64,000 bases of DNA from Castor canadensis (Eukaryota > Chordata > Mammalia > Rodentia > Castoridae). The notes beneath the pieces are model-generated. The model was not told the origin of the DNA and did no database searches. It saw only the letters and a list, made by a program, of their open reading frames with translations. The position numbers were made by a program, and so were the translations under genes. The stretch lies in the NCBI RefSeq assembly GCF_047511655.1, contig NC_133400.1, forward strand, positions 4,067,001-4,131,000, given 5' to 3'. Below are positions 46,440 through 57,150 of this stretch, one piece after another. Position 1 is the first letter of the stretch. Every line of letters starts with the position of its first letter.

Positions 46440-46900
46440 TCCTTGGACACCAGGTCCCCCGCCCCAGCCGGTCCTTCCAGGCAGACCCGTCCCTCCACCG
46501 CAGGGTCCGCCACCCACAACCCGCCCACTTCCTTGAGATGCATCACTATTGGCTGATCTTCTCCCCAGGCGCCGCCCCCAGGATTCCGCTTTCGCGATTG
46601 GGGCACATGACCGCCTGTCAACGCCGTTGCCAGGGAACGGACCGGCAGGGGCGGCTGGGAAGGGAAAAGGCCTGGGACCCACCGACCGGAAGGCAGTGTG
46701 GGGTCGGTGCGGTGGTGAGCTGAGGGGAGGCGCTTGGTCCTGGGCTAGGCCTGGCGTGCAGGTGGGAGCGGACGGGGTACGGAGTGGGCCTGGGCCCTGC
46801 TCCTCCCCGGCTGCCCGCCTCTTTGGGCCCCAGGGAGGCGGGGGCAGGGGAACGGCTTGGAGGGACGTCCTCCGGAGCACCAGGCCTGCTGTGTGGTCAC
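46440..46900 (+). promoter_or_regulatory. MEAK7: MEAK7 promoter and CpG-rich island
   Basis: This is the most CpG-rich stretch of the window, in the right place and orientation for the MEAK7 5' end. Visible motifs are inverted CCAAT boxes (ATTGG at 46548 and 46597), a GC box CCCGCCC near 46521, CACATGAC at 46604-46611 (MITF/TFE-type M-box variant), and GTTGCCAGGGAAC at 46626-46638 (RFX X-box with one mismatch). A CRE-like TGACATCA sits at 46921. There is no TATA box, as is usual for CpG promoters. Regulation by these factors is inference from motifs. Confidence 0.7.
46600..46714 (+). other. MEAK7: MEAK7 exon 1, inferred untranslated
   Basis: The coding exon that carries the MEAK7 start begins only 21 bases before its ATG at an acceptor, so an upstream 5' exon must exist. 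The best donor in the CpG island is GTG|GTGAGC, with GT at 46715-46716; CAG|GTGGGA at 46762 is an alternative. The transcription start is not visible; I set 46600 by the CCAAT boxes. If transcripts begin above 46607, the ATG there stays open through the junction and is in frame with the MEAK7 start. Confidence 0.4.
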
Positions 46901-48154
46901 GATAAGAAGGTTCCTGGGGATGACATCACCTGTCCGGAAGGCCTAGCAACGAAAGAGAGCTGGCAGAAATGGGGGAAGGAAAGGATGCATCTGTGGGATG
47001 AGGCGGCTGGGTATATACTGGAGAGGGAGCTTGTGGAGGTCGTCCCACGTGTATTGGGACGAGTGGGCTTGTTCAGGAGCAGTGAAGCTAATCTAATTCA
47101 CGGCCAAGGTTGAGAGGAAGGCGTTCCAGGCTGGTGCCCTGTGATGAGGGAGGGTAGGAGCTCGTCTGGGGCCAGCAGGAGCTTCTTTCCCAGGCTCAAG
47201 CAGCCTCATTACAGTCAGGAAGGCTCCCCAACTGCCTCCCCAGAGGCAGAATATGCTGCCCTTCCTTCTGAGCAGGGCGCTTACCCTTGTTCCAAGATAA
47301 GAACTCAAGGAGCATTTTTCGCCTGTGTTGGGCCCATCTGTTTCTGTCTTTGGCCTCTGGAAAGCAAAATCAAATGCCCTGGATTACTTTATCCAATCCT
47401 CTAACTTCGTATTAAAGGAAATTATTCTCTGACACTTGTTAAAGCATGTTAAGGCAGACCTCATTCAAGACGATGGCTGTAGGTATAGGAACAGGGCACT
47501 GGGATTTTGCAGTGGGGGAGAGGGGCTGGGCTCTGCCCTAGATCCATCATGGGCAAGTGGATATATATATAATATAGCCGAGGAGCAGGGTGGGTGGGGG
47601 TCAGTGGAGGGAAGTGACTACCAGAGAGTGTCAGAGTTATGGGAGATGCTGGCTAGCCTGACCTATCTGAATTCTTGCCAACAGCAGGCCAGTGTTATCA
47701 GATGCCATCTGGGGGTAGAGGATGAAGAACCTGGTTGGCTCACAAGATGATCAGATATTGAGGCTATTGCTAAAATTGAATTTTACAAGGAAGTGCACAG
47801 ATGGATTTAGGGTCTGACTAAAGTGTGACGAGCAAAGCATCTTGGTCACTTATGGGCTGCTGATCCTCTTTGTCTTATGAAGGTTCAAAAATAATGTAGT
47901 AACTTGCCCATTGTCCTAAAAAACAAGTCACAATGCAAATTCAATCTGCCCATCTTTGCTTATGCCATCACTGCAGAGCCTGGCCTTGTGCAGAGAGCGG
48001 CAAGTGCTTGCCTGTCCGTGCCCTTCAGGGTGTTACCTCCTGCCTGACCCTGCCCTGGTTTCTCACCTTCAGTACTACTGAGATTTGGGACTGGATACTT
48101 CCTTGTTGTGAGGCATGTCCTGACCTCAGCACACTGAATGCCAGCAGGACTCTC

Positions 48155-48240
48155 CTTCCTCAGTTCTGATAACCAAAATGTCTCTGACCACTGTCAAATG
48201 TCCTCTGGGTACAAAACTGCCCCCAGTTGAGACCCACGGG
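48155..48240. repeat. MER20-like hAT-Charlie fragment
   Basis: AACCAAAATGTCTCTGACCA, CTGTCAAATGTCCTCTGGGT and TGCCCCCAGTTGAGACCCAC match one half of MER20 closely. Confidence 0.7.
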
Positions 48241-51200
48241 TACAAGAGATCTGAATGTGCTTTCTTAAAGTGACGTTGGGGGTGACCTCCCCAAAGAGGC
48301 TCGATGCAGGTAACTTGCCAGAAGAGGGCTGTCTCCTGTACCAGGGTGTACCCATAGAAGTCCGGCCACATCAGGCAAACTTGGTAGGACTGAATGCTTG
48401 ACAGGGAGCTGGCATTTGGAAAGGATACAGCAAAGGCCTTGCTTCCCTAGGACTGATGAGGGAGATTCCTGGCCTGAGTAAAGAGGTGGAGGCAGGAGGG
48501 ATTGACTCTGCAGTCCTGTGTCCTGTTGCTTGCAGGGGCTGTAAAAGTCAGGATGTCCCTTGAGTTAATCTGTGATGTGTCCTTTCACCAGTGACCCTTA
48601 GGAATGGGGACGGTGATGCAAGGGACAGGGCTGTGTTCTTGGGGCAGCTGTGCCTCCTTCTGTCATTTACTCTAGTCATGTCCTCCTACTGGTGGCCACT
48701 GCCCTACTCCCTCCACCTTGCAGAACCAGTGTTGCCAGATGGGCTCTGCTCTGAGTCTCTCCTGGTGGTTTCTATTGGTCCTGCCCTGTTCCCCGCCCTC
48801 ACTGCTGTTTGCACCCTACCCATATATTCTTGCCCTCCTATCTTTCCTGTTAGTGGCTTGCCCAGCCCTGTTCCTTTCTTATAGCCAGTTGGGGCTCCAT
48901 TGAGATCTGGCTGGGCTGCACAGGACTGCTGAGCTCAGTGTACAGTGGAGGAGCCTGGTTCTGGGGAAGGAGGGTGGGGTGGAGGGTGCCCGTCCTCTGT
49001 AGCCCCCTCTGCTCCCCGTCTTCACATGCCTTTATTTCACTCATGCCAAGCCTCACCTTGCTGTCAGCATGTCACTCCTGCACTGTCCCCACTTGCTAGG
49101 TGGGCCACTTGGGGTCCCTAAAGACTCAACTGGAGTGTACCCTTGGGGATATTTTACACTTTTGGCTCCTGGTGTTCGTGTGCCTTATTTGCATAGACCC
49201 CTGAGTCCCGACTGTGCTGTCTCTGTGGGGCCTGGCCCAGGAGGACTGACATTTATTGAAATAGTGACATCAGGAAGCCAAGTATCCTGAGGAAGTGGGA
49301 CCAATGGCCTCTAGTGGCACAACCCAGGGTGCACTGTTGCCTTGGTGGCCTTTAGCCTGTGTCCCTGGCAGAGTGATGTCTTTGTTTTGAGCAGAAAGCT
49401 TCCAGGATTTTGGGAATCTGAGGTGCGGCATGGGATGGCCTCATCTGTTGAAGGAGGCAGAGGTGACATCAGCTGTCCTTGCTGCCAGCTGCTGTGGGTG
49501 GCTCTGGGCTTGTTTTCTTCTCAAAGCAGAGCGGCTTAGCAAATAATTTCGTTGTTCCCCACCATGGCCGGGTGCTGGCGGGCTGCAGCTGTGCAGACGA
49601 GGACATCCTGGAGGCTGTTCCTGAGCAGGGGTAGACAGTGAGTGGCGGGTGATTGGTTCTGACCCCTCGAGCTCCTGATGTGTAGAGTGGGAATGGACTG
49701 AGGCCTAGGGGAGCCCAGCCTGCTTGTAAGGACCAGTCTGGGTTGGACCAGTCAGAGAACTCACTTAGGGGAGCCCACAAGGCAGCCATGTCCTGGGAGG
49801 GGACCACACACAGCCGTTCAGCACACATGTCTAGTTGCCTCAGGCTCTAACACTAGGCATATGGCCATGGAGCAAAGTCCTCTTTGTGACCTTCAGATAC
49901 GAGTGGGGCGTTTGGTGTGGATTAGGGAAGAGCTGGGGGTTGGGAGACTGGGTGTCCTGATGGAAGGTTAAAGGAGGATGACGAAGACAGGCAGGGTGCT
50001 CCTGGGCGTGGGTGGTCAGGGGTGCCTTGCAAGGAGGTGACCTCTGGGTAGAGAGGGAAGAAGCCAGCCTGGGGCCACCTGCTGGAGTAGTGTTGGAGTT
50101 AGCTGGTCCAGCACAACCAAGTTCATGGTCATAGAGGGTCAAGATGGCATGGGGTCTGAGCAGCGTGAGCTGGGAGGGCTTGGGTGGCACCCAGGGTGTC
50201 GTGGGCAATGCCAACCAGTCCTGGAAACCAGAGGCTGAGGAAGATGGAGAGGTGAGGCCTCTGAGCCAGAGGGAAGAAGGCAGGAAGCTGCCCTCGAGAA
50301 CTGTCTTCTGATACCCAAGTAGACCCCAACCCTGGGGACCTGCCTGGGGTGGGGTTGGCCACCAGCCACCCTAAGGTCCAGCCCGGGACTCTAACCTCTG
50401 TGTATGCATCCCTGTAGTCTTCGAGGGGTGAGTGGCGGCATTCTGTGTCACAGCCTTCAGATTTTCTGGAAGTGCAAAGTGTGCTTTTGGGTGAAGCCCA
50501 GCCTAGGGGTGACGTATAATGCCCCTAGCACATTTTTGTGCATTTACCATTTGCAAGATTTCCGCAGAACAATGAGCTAGGGGTGAGGGAGAACTCTGTG
50601 ACAAGTGTTTTGATGATTTGGTAAATTTTTGAGAAAGTCTTGAATTTCTCCAGGAAGGGCAAAAAATAAGATGCTGAGATCACATCTGGTTACAGTTGTC
50701 ATGACTTCCAGGAAACGCAGGTAAAGCAGCAGCCATCTGGGTTTCCAGGTCACCTATGGCTTTGGTACTTGGCGTCTTTTGTCCGCTGGTGGCCAGCCTG
50801 TGCCACCGTGGGGTGCAGGGCTCTCCTGTGGATCACAGATACACTCCTACCATGGCAGCATCGCTCAAGGGTCCCAGTGCAGAGCAGAGCAAAAATAAGA
50901 CCACCATGCAGGCTGCCCAGATAACCCGGTGTCCCTCTCCCTATAAACATGGATGTCATATTTCCTTCTGAACGATCACATTGGCTCTTCTGTATTGCTC
51001 CTGCATTTTAGATGAAAATTCAGATACCTAGTCCCCGTCCACAGTCAGCCTTCCCTTTTCTGAGTCCTTCCCACAACACCCGAGACAGCCACGGGTCCGT
51101 TAGAGTCCCTCCCCACACCCTTGTCTACAGACAAGCTGCATTTACAGCTCTGCTACAGGCCTGGTGCCACCACTGCGGTCTTTAGCCAGCAGGTGCTGAC

Positions 51201-51889
51201 AGTTTCCACTGCAGTTTCTCCTGTCACGGTCTCAGGATGCTTATTAGTGCCTCCAGCACAGTAAGTGTGGGTCGGCTTCTTAAATAAACCACAGAATCTG
51301 TAATCCCTGAGTGGCCTACTCTGCGTAATTATCATATTTATCACCTTAAACATTCAGCATTTCTTCACAGCGAGAACATTCAGTCTACTCTTGTAGCCAT
51401 CTGATGTGCACTGTGCACTGTTGTTGTTAACTGTAGTCACCCTACTGTGCGTAGGATTCCTCCCTGACTGTGAAAGTGTGTCCATTGATCAGCCTTCCCC
51501 CTCCAGCCTAAAACTCAGTAAGACTCATCTCCTGATCGAGCCCTAAAAGACAATGTTGTTTCTTAGGGCTGAGGTGTCAACTCTGGCCCACCCTGTGCCC
51601 CTTGGTCTGCGTGGTGTGGTTGTTTGCTGGGTCCCTGGAGGGACGGGACTCGGCTGGTGCAGCCTGTCTTCTTTAGAGACCAGGACAGCCTTGTGCAGCT
51701 GGATGTGGAGCCTGGGGTTGGAGTTTTCCTTCTTGGCTTTCTGCATGTTAGAAACTCGAGGAGTGCAAGCAAGTAGATCAGAGTGACAGCCCTGAGTTGG
51801 GTTGGGTGGCCTCGTTTTCAGCCTGCTTTATGCGCTATGCCCCAAGGAGCCCTCTGCTGGGCTCTTGCTTTCAGGGCACTTTAGCAGTG

Positions 51890-52560
51890 AAGTGTCAAAG
51901 GTGGAATCCCTGTGAGGATGACAAAAATAAAAAAGGCAGAAAGAACAAGTGTGGGCAAGGATATGGAGAAACCAGGACCTTGTGCTGTGCTGGCGGGACT
52001 GTGAAGGAGACAGCAGTCTAGCAGCTCCCCAAAATGTGGAGTTTCCACAGGGTCTAACAACTCCACTGCTAGGTGTCCACCTCAGAAATGTGAAAAGAGA
52101 GACTCGGGTACTCACCCATTCACAGCAGCACTATTCACGATGGCCAAAAGATAGAAGCAGCTCAGATGTCTGCCAGTCACTGATGGGAAAACAAAATGTG
52201 TGTCCATACAGTGAAAACAGCCATACAAAGGAGTGAAGGACTGATACACGCGACCACACGGATAAGCCTCAGAGTCATGGTGCTGGATGCAAAGTGAGGC
52301 CCAGGCCATGTATTATGTGATTCTACTTCCATAAAATGCCCAGAGAGCGAACACATAGAGACAGAAGGTAGATTACTGGTTGCCAGGAACTGGGGAGAGG
52401 GACATAAATGAGTGCCAGTGGGTACAGTTTTCCCATGAGGGGAGTGACGGTATTTCAGAACTCTGTAGAGCTAGTGGTTGACAACATGGTGCATGTGCTT
52501 CGTCCTACCAAATGGCACATTGTAAAATGGCTAGTGATGTGTTAGGGGACTCACATCGTT
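51890..52560 (+). repeat. Ancient L1 3' region
   Basis: AAGTGTGGGCAAGGATATGG, ACTCCACTGCTAGGTGTCCA, CACAGCAGCACTATTCACGA, TGGCCAAAAGATAGAAGCAG, AGACAGAAGGTAGATTACTG, GTTGCCAGGAACTGGGG and ACAACATGGTGCATGTGCTT follow the order of L1M 3' ends. It lies in MEAK7 intron 1 on the sense strand. Confidence 0.85.
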
Positions 52561-52730
52561 AGAGGAAAGACAGAAAGGTCTAGCCTGCACCTGCTTTGCT
52601 TAAGGGTTTAGACACTCATGTCCTGATGGGGACCCTGCCTGCTGGGAAGTGCCCTTCCCTGGGCTTGACCTCCTGGGGGATTATTTTCTGTGGCACTGAC
52701 TCAGTTTACCAAGTTGCCTTGCCTTAGGGA

Positions 52731-52875
52731 AGTTTCAATTCAAGTTTTTTAAAAAGCAGATATTTAGCTTGATTAAAATGGAGGACCCCCCCCCCCACAC
52801 ACACACACTTAGTTACATCATTATGGCACTGTGCTCTCAAATGAAGCAGTTCAGCCTGTCTTGACAGCTCGGAGC
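52731..52875 (+). repeat. Local duplication, copy A
   Basis: AGTTTCAATTCAAG, ATATTTAGCTTGATTAAAAT, GGAGGA, TTAGTTACATCATTATGGCA and CTGTCTTGACAGCTC align with copy B at 53276-53417. A C-run and (CA)n at 52786-52808 is inserted in this copy only. Confidence 0.65.
52786..52808 (+). repeat. C-run and (CA)n microsatellite
   Basis: About 11 C residues pass into about 6 CA units, inside duplication copy A. Confidence 0.9.
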
Positions 52876-53126
52876 ACGAGCCAAGCAAGCTCATCAATGC
52901 AGTCTGCACAAAGCCAGGAGAGGGGGTAAAGCCAGTGCTTAAAAATCTCTCACTCTCTCTCTTTTTTTTAAATCTTCTCCAACCATGCTGTCCGTGTTTG
53001 AATCTTGTATGTTGACACCTGGCCTCTACTCAGTAATGAGGTCTATAACAGTGAGTCAGGGCACTGGGTCACCTGCTCTTGGGTACCAGTCTCTGTTGAT
53101 GCCCCTCCAACACCTCTGACAGGCAA

Positions 53127-53233
53127 GGCAGTGTCTCCTGCTGCATAGGTGGGGTCTGCTGCATAGGCAGTGTCTTCATCTACACGGGCAGTGTCCCCTG
53201 CTGCATAGACAGGGTCTCCTGCATTGGCAGTGG
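53127..53233 (+). repeat. Imperfect 18-22 bp tandem repeat
   Basis: About five units based on GGCAGTGTCTCCTGCTGCAT recur, with shortened versions TCTGCTGCATAGG and TCTCCTGCATTGG. It lies between the two duplication copies, 400 bases before the MEAK7 coding start. Confidence 0.75.
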
Positions 53234-53275
53234 TTTTAGGTTCGACGTTTTTCTCAAGTCCTGCACAATCAAATC

Positions 53276-53417
53276 AGTTTTCAACTCAAATGTTTTAAAA
53301 GGGAATATAAGCTTGGTTAAAATGGAGATGCCTTCCCTCCTTCACCTTTTAGTGATGTTAGCATCATTGCCATGTTTTCAAGCAAGGCAATGCAGCCAGC
53401 TTGACGGTTCTGAGAGA
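53276..53417 (+). repeat. Local duplication, copy B
   Basis: AGTTTTCAACTCAAATG, TATAAGCTTGGTTAAAATGG, TTAGTGATGTTAGCATCATT and CCAGCTTGACGGTTC align with copy A, about 545 bases upstream. Divergence looks like roughly a quarter to a third of positions by eye, so the event is old. Confidence 0.65.
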
Positions 53418-53638
53418 CTTCGGAAGATCTGGTAATCAGGATGAGGCCTTGCTTTATCTGTATCCAGGATTGATTCCCACCACACTGAAACATATTCTAG
53501 ATCCAGGGTGCGGTTCAGTGGAGTGAGTGCTCATTGGCCATATGACTACAGCACTTCTCTCTGCGATGACACACGTCATGTTGACTTCCCTCTGACTCAT
53601 GTCTTTTCTTCCTGCAGAGCTCTGAGACGCAAGTAGAG

Positions 53639-53791
53639 ATGGGGAACAGCCAGAGCCTGTCGAGACCCAAGTTTCGCTCACAGTTTCTTCCCAAGGAGCA
53701 GGCAGAGATCGATGGCTTGTTTGACGCTTTGTCATCAGATAGACACAACTCGGAGACCTCACCCAGGTCCTTCTCTCTGCAGGCGCTGAAG
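53639..53791 (+). CDS. MEAK7: MEAK7 coding exon 1 (residues 1-51), start codon
   Basis: MEAK7 (MTOR-associated protein, EAK-7 homologue; formerly TLDC1) promotes mTOR signalling at lysosomes and its TLDc domain binds the V-ATPase. The human protein has 456 residues. The exon starts at 53618 after TTCCTGCAG, with 21 bases of leader. The product opens MGNSQSLSRP: Gly2 and Ser4 fit an N-myristoylation signal, as known in worm and mammal. QFLPKEQAEIDGLFDAL that follows is the conserved N-terminal helix. The exon must end after AAG at 53791, because the next exon continues ALK-SHVGEALPPE with the same length as human. That puts GC, not GT, at the donor (AAG|GCAAGA). The weak GT six bases on would add Ala-Arg. 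Confidence 0.95.
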
Positions 53792-55449
53792 GCAAGAGTG
53801 ACAGCCCTCAGTGTGGAGTGGGGAGCAGGGTGTGCAAACTGTGACCCTTGAGCCTATTAACACTGAAAAGCTGACTTTCTGTGGAGGGCTGCATGGTCCC
53901 TACTTCTGGCTTGTGGGCTTTGCAGGCTATGTGGTCACCGTCATAGCTCCTCCGCTCTCCCACTGGACTGTGGAAAGTAGCCATGAATCACAGCTGTCCG
54001 AGACTTTCCCTGGTTTGAAATCAGTACAGTGTCCTAGCTGTACTAAAGAAAGGAACTTGGAGTGGATCATGACCACTGTGGGGTTTGTGAGACGACACCA
54101 GAGGGGCGGCCCCTGTCTCCTGACTTCCCTTCTAGAGACTGGGTGGCAATCTGGATGCCTTAGTGCCTCCCGTGACCCTGTGTCTAGAGTTCATTTGGCC
54201 TCCTGTGTTTGATGTCTAGGAATTTTATGATGGGCCTAACACAAAATGACTCTCACCCCCAAGTTCACCTTTGAGGCATTAAGGTGGCTCATTTCCCCAT
54301 GTTTTTGCCCTGTTCCACGGGACACGCAACTCATGTCCAAGGGCTCAGGCTACACAGGACACTGGCAGCACCAACGTCAGCTTGTGTAGTGAGCAGGGGA
54401 GGGGGCAGTCTGAGAAGGCATTCTGAAGCCTTCTAGACCGTGCAGAATAGCAGCTGATGGGGGCGTTGGGTTCTCTGATGCTCACTTACATATGAGGAAA
54501 CTAACTGGCCAAGGAGGTATACATATGTATACCTGTGCACATGTCACCTCTAGGCCAGGAGTACCCAGTGGGCTTGGGGCACACACAACTATGGCAAACA
54601 GACCAGAGATGCTAGCTGACGCCCTGCCTGCAGATTGGATGGCAAGGCCATGAGTGTTTAGCAGGACACCGGGGATGAGAGCTACCCAGAACACTTTGGC
54701 TACTGAGACCCTGTTCAGGGAGGAGTTAGAGGCTGCTGTGCAACAGGTCTGTGGAAACACTGACAAGGTAGGAGGCCCCTCTGGGGTGTGAGGTCTGAGC
54801 CTGCACCCTTAAGAGTCACAGAGTATCTGTGTCATGATGAGCACATAGGCAGCTGCCAGAGAACAAAGGAGTGCTCAGACCCTGCCCTGCAGGACGTGTG
54901 CAGTCTGTGACTTAACGTGCTCTTTCCTCTTAGTCATCATCCTGGCCCAAACCACACTTGATGCTGGAGCCCAAGTGTTACTAAGAATCAGTAAAATTAG
55001 TTAAAAACACACACTGAGCACAAAGAATTGAGATAAGAAGTAAGAGCTATCAAACACGGCTAGGGATCCTCCATATAGAGACCATAGTGGCTCTCTACAG
55101 ACATGTCACACCTGTTTGTAAATTCAGACAGGCATGTGCAGCTGTGAGACTCTAGTAACCATAATGACATAAGCAGACAGGGAGGTGACAGTAGAAACAG
55201 GAGAGACATGGCCAATGTGTGGACACTGGAAAATAGAGGGCAGCCTGGTACCAGATTGGAAGGGTCTGATGGCCAAGATGAGCTGAGCACACTTTTAGCA
55301 TGTGGGTCCTCCAGTGGGGAGATGGTCACATGGCTGCCAGGAGAGCCCAGGGAGCAGTGGCAGGTCGTGGTCCCCCTCTCATTTCCCTGTGATACTGCCA
55401 GGTTGAACTTTCACCCTGTCCAGCCTTTTCTCCTACTTGTCCCCAACAG
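53792..55449 (+). other. MEAK7: MEAK7 intron 2, GC-AG type
   Basis: The inferred donor is AAG|GCAAGA at 53792 and the acceptor CCCCAACAG at 55441-55449. The interior is unique sequence with no feature that I can name. A 133-codon frame at 53811-54212 continues out of the exon in another phase and has no known motif. Confidence 0.75.
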
Positions 55450-55680
55450 AGCCACGTTGGGGAAGCTCTTCCCCCAGAGATGGTCACCAGACTGTACAAT
55501 GGTATGTGGAGAGTCAACCTGACAGGGAGGGCACAGGGGCCCAGCCAGGGCGTCTCCCGGGAGCAGTTCACGGTGTCCATGTCCCACCTGCTGAAAGGGA
55601 ACTCTGAGGAGAAAAGTCTCGTGATTCTGAAAATGATTTCTGCCACGGAGGGGCCGGTGAAAGCCAGACAAGTCCAGAAG
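55450..55680 (+). CDS. MEAK7: MEAK7 coding exon 2 (residues 52-128)
   Basis: This exon of 231 bases (77 codons, phase 0 at both ends) runs from SHVGEALPPEMVTRLYNGMW to GPVKARQVQK. It carries the N-terminal helical domain of MEAK7, including SMSHLLKGNSEEKSL, which agrees nearly residue for residue with the human protein as I know it. The acceptor is CCCCAACAG and the donor AAG|GTAGAG, a normal GT site. The N-terminal half of the family resembles an EF-hand-like helical module; I see no full calcium loop here. No stop or frameshift interrupts it. Confidence 0.95.
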
Positions 55681-55993
55681 GTAGAGGGGCCTCTTGGGCA
55701 GGCTTGGTGTCCTTGGGTGGGGGGCTGGGGACAGTGATGTAGCTGATGGTAGCATCGTGAGGATGTCCAGCCTCAGGGTCTCTCAACCAGGAGAGTTTGG
55801 TAAGGGTCAGAACTCATGGACAAAGGCTTTGGCAAAATGTCTAGGCCACCCAAGTGTGTCTTTGGAAGAATGGTGACCGTGGGTTGGAATCTTGTCTGAC
55901 ACCGTGCTCTATCAAAGAGATGAAAATTTCCCTCCTCCACATGGTACGGTGTAGAGCACGGGAGTGCTTAACCATGGTCTTGTGGTCTTCAAG

Positions 55994-56138
55994 TTCACAG
56001 AGGATCTGGTCAGCGCTGTGGTGCACGTGCTAACCCACAGGCAAGAGCTGAGAGGCTGGACTCGGAAGAAAACTGCAGGTCCCCCCGCCAGGGTGCAGGT
56101 GCTGGCTGCCCAACTGCTCTCGGAGATGAGACTTCAAG
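55994..56138 (+). CDS. MEAK7: MEAK7 coding exon 3 (residues 129-177)
   Basis: The exon follows an intron of only 313 bases, with acceptor GTGGTCTTCAAG, and encodes FTEDLVSAVVHVLTHRQELR through VQVLAAQLLSEMRLQ, ending one base into the next codon. It lies in the helical region before the TLDc domain. The donor is CAAG|GCAAGT, which is a perfect GC-type site. Using the nearby GT at 56143 would add four bases and shift the frame, and the next exon begins ATGGC, which restores LQ-DG as in human only with the GC site. This is therefore a well-supported GC-AG intron. Confidence 0.95.
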
Positions 56139-56317
56139 GCAAGTGCCCAAGTGTGCTCCTTGACTTAGACCTTAGGGTCCTACAGTGGCACCCCATCTCC
56201 ATTACTCTGAAACCAGGAAGTGCCAGTCTCCAGTCTTGGTCTGATGTTCATGGAATTTCCTTATGATTCTTGCTTCTGTAAAAGCATGTCCATTTCTGAC
56301 TTGAATAATTCGATTCT

Positions 56318-56398
56318 CTCTCCCTCCCTCTCCTCCTTTCTGCCCTGCCTCCCTCCCTCCCTCCTTTCCTCCCTTCCTCTCTTCCCTCCCCTCTTCTA
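56318..56398 (+). repeat. Polypyrimidine (CCTT/CTCC)n run
   Basis: About 80 bases consist almost only of C and T, with CCTCCCTCCC units. It lies about 180 bases after the GC donor of intron 4 and next to the antisense L1 relic. Confidence 0.85.
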
Positions 56399-56399
56399 G

Positions 56400-56870
56400 C
56401 TAAAGGTTTCCCATTTTTTCATTGATTTTTTTTTTTCAGAGTCAACTTTGTTTTCTGGTCTATTTCACTTATTTTCTCCTGCTTGTGTTAGACTTAGTTT
56501 TGTCTCCTCGTTGTGTTTGAGGTGGAGGGTCAGATCACTGGTTTGAGAGCCTCTTCAGTGTCGGTACTGATGCGGCTTCAGCTGCATCCCGTCAGTTTCC
56601 ATATGTTTTTGTTTTCACGATCTTCACACTTTTCATTGTGCCTTCTGATTTCTTCTCTGGCCCAACGGCTTCTCAGAATTCTCAATTGTATATGCTTGCA
56701 AATTCCTCAAGTCACCTTCTGCTACCGATTTCTAATTTCATCCCACTCTGGTTGAGGGCATGATCTCAGTGCTTTAAAATTCATCAGGCATCTTTTATAA
56801 TTAGGTGCACTTTGGTGACGCTCAGTGTCCACTGGAGAAGCATGTATTTTGCTATCGCTGGATGATAAAT
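56400..56870 (-). repeat. Old L1 ORF2 remnant, antisense
   Basis: GCTGCATCCCGTCAGTTTCC, CATTGTGCCTTCTGATTTCT, CCGATTTCTAATTTCATCCC and ACTCTGGTTGAGGGCATGAT are the reverse complement of a well-known part of L1 ORF2. It is non-functional. Confidence 0.7.
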
Positions 56871-57150
56871 GATCATTTATGATATTTTTGATGATATATT
56901 TGAGTTTGAGATTTTTAAGAAGACCTTGTGATGACTCTCTTTGCCAAGTAGACACTTTACAAACATGTCACTTTTTATTATAAAGCTAGACCTTAAATGG
57001 TGTGTAAGATCAGTTCTATTTAAAAAATTGATATATTCCCAAGATATTTGGAGCTTGGGAAGAAAAAACACATGTACCAGCATTTTATCCATGGGGAGCT
57101 GTTAGGCGGCCTAAAGTCAGTGTTTTTAAAAAGAAGAATCAAAAGTTGAA

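Larger units (their letters stand above)
46715..53617 (+). other. MEAK7: MEAK7 intron 1
   Basis: This intron is about 6.9 kb if the donor at 46715 is right. It ends in a good pyrimidine tract and TTCTTCCTGCAG at 53606-53617. Apart from the L1 relic, MER20 relic, microsatellite and duplicated segments listed separately, I see unique sequence at 47100-48140 and 48250-51880 without gene signal. Confidence 0.6.

Noticed and set aside
53811-54212. 133-codon frame following the first MEAK7 coding exon
   Set aside because: It is in another phase, runs into the intron and has no motif; exon-exon continuity explains the region better.
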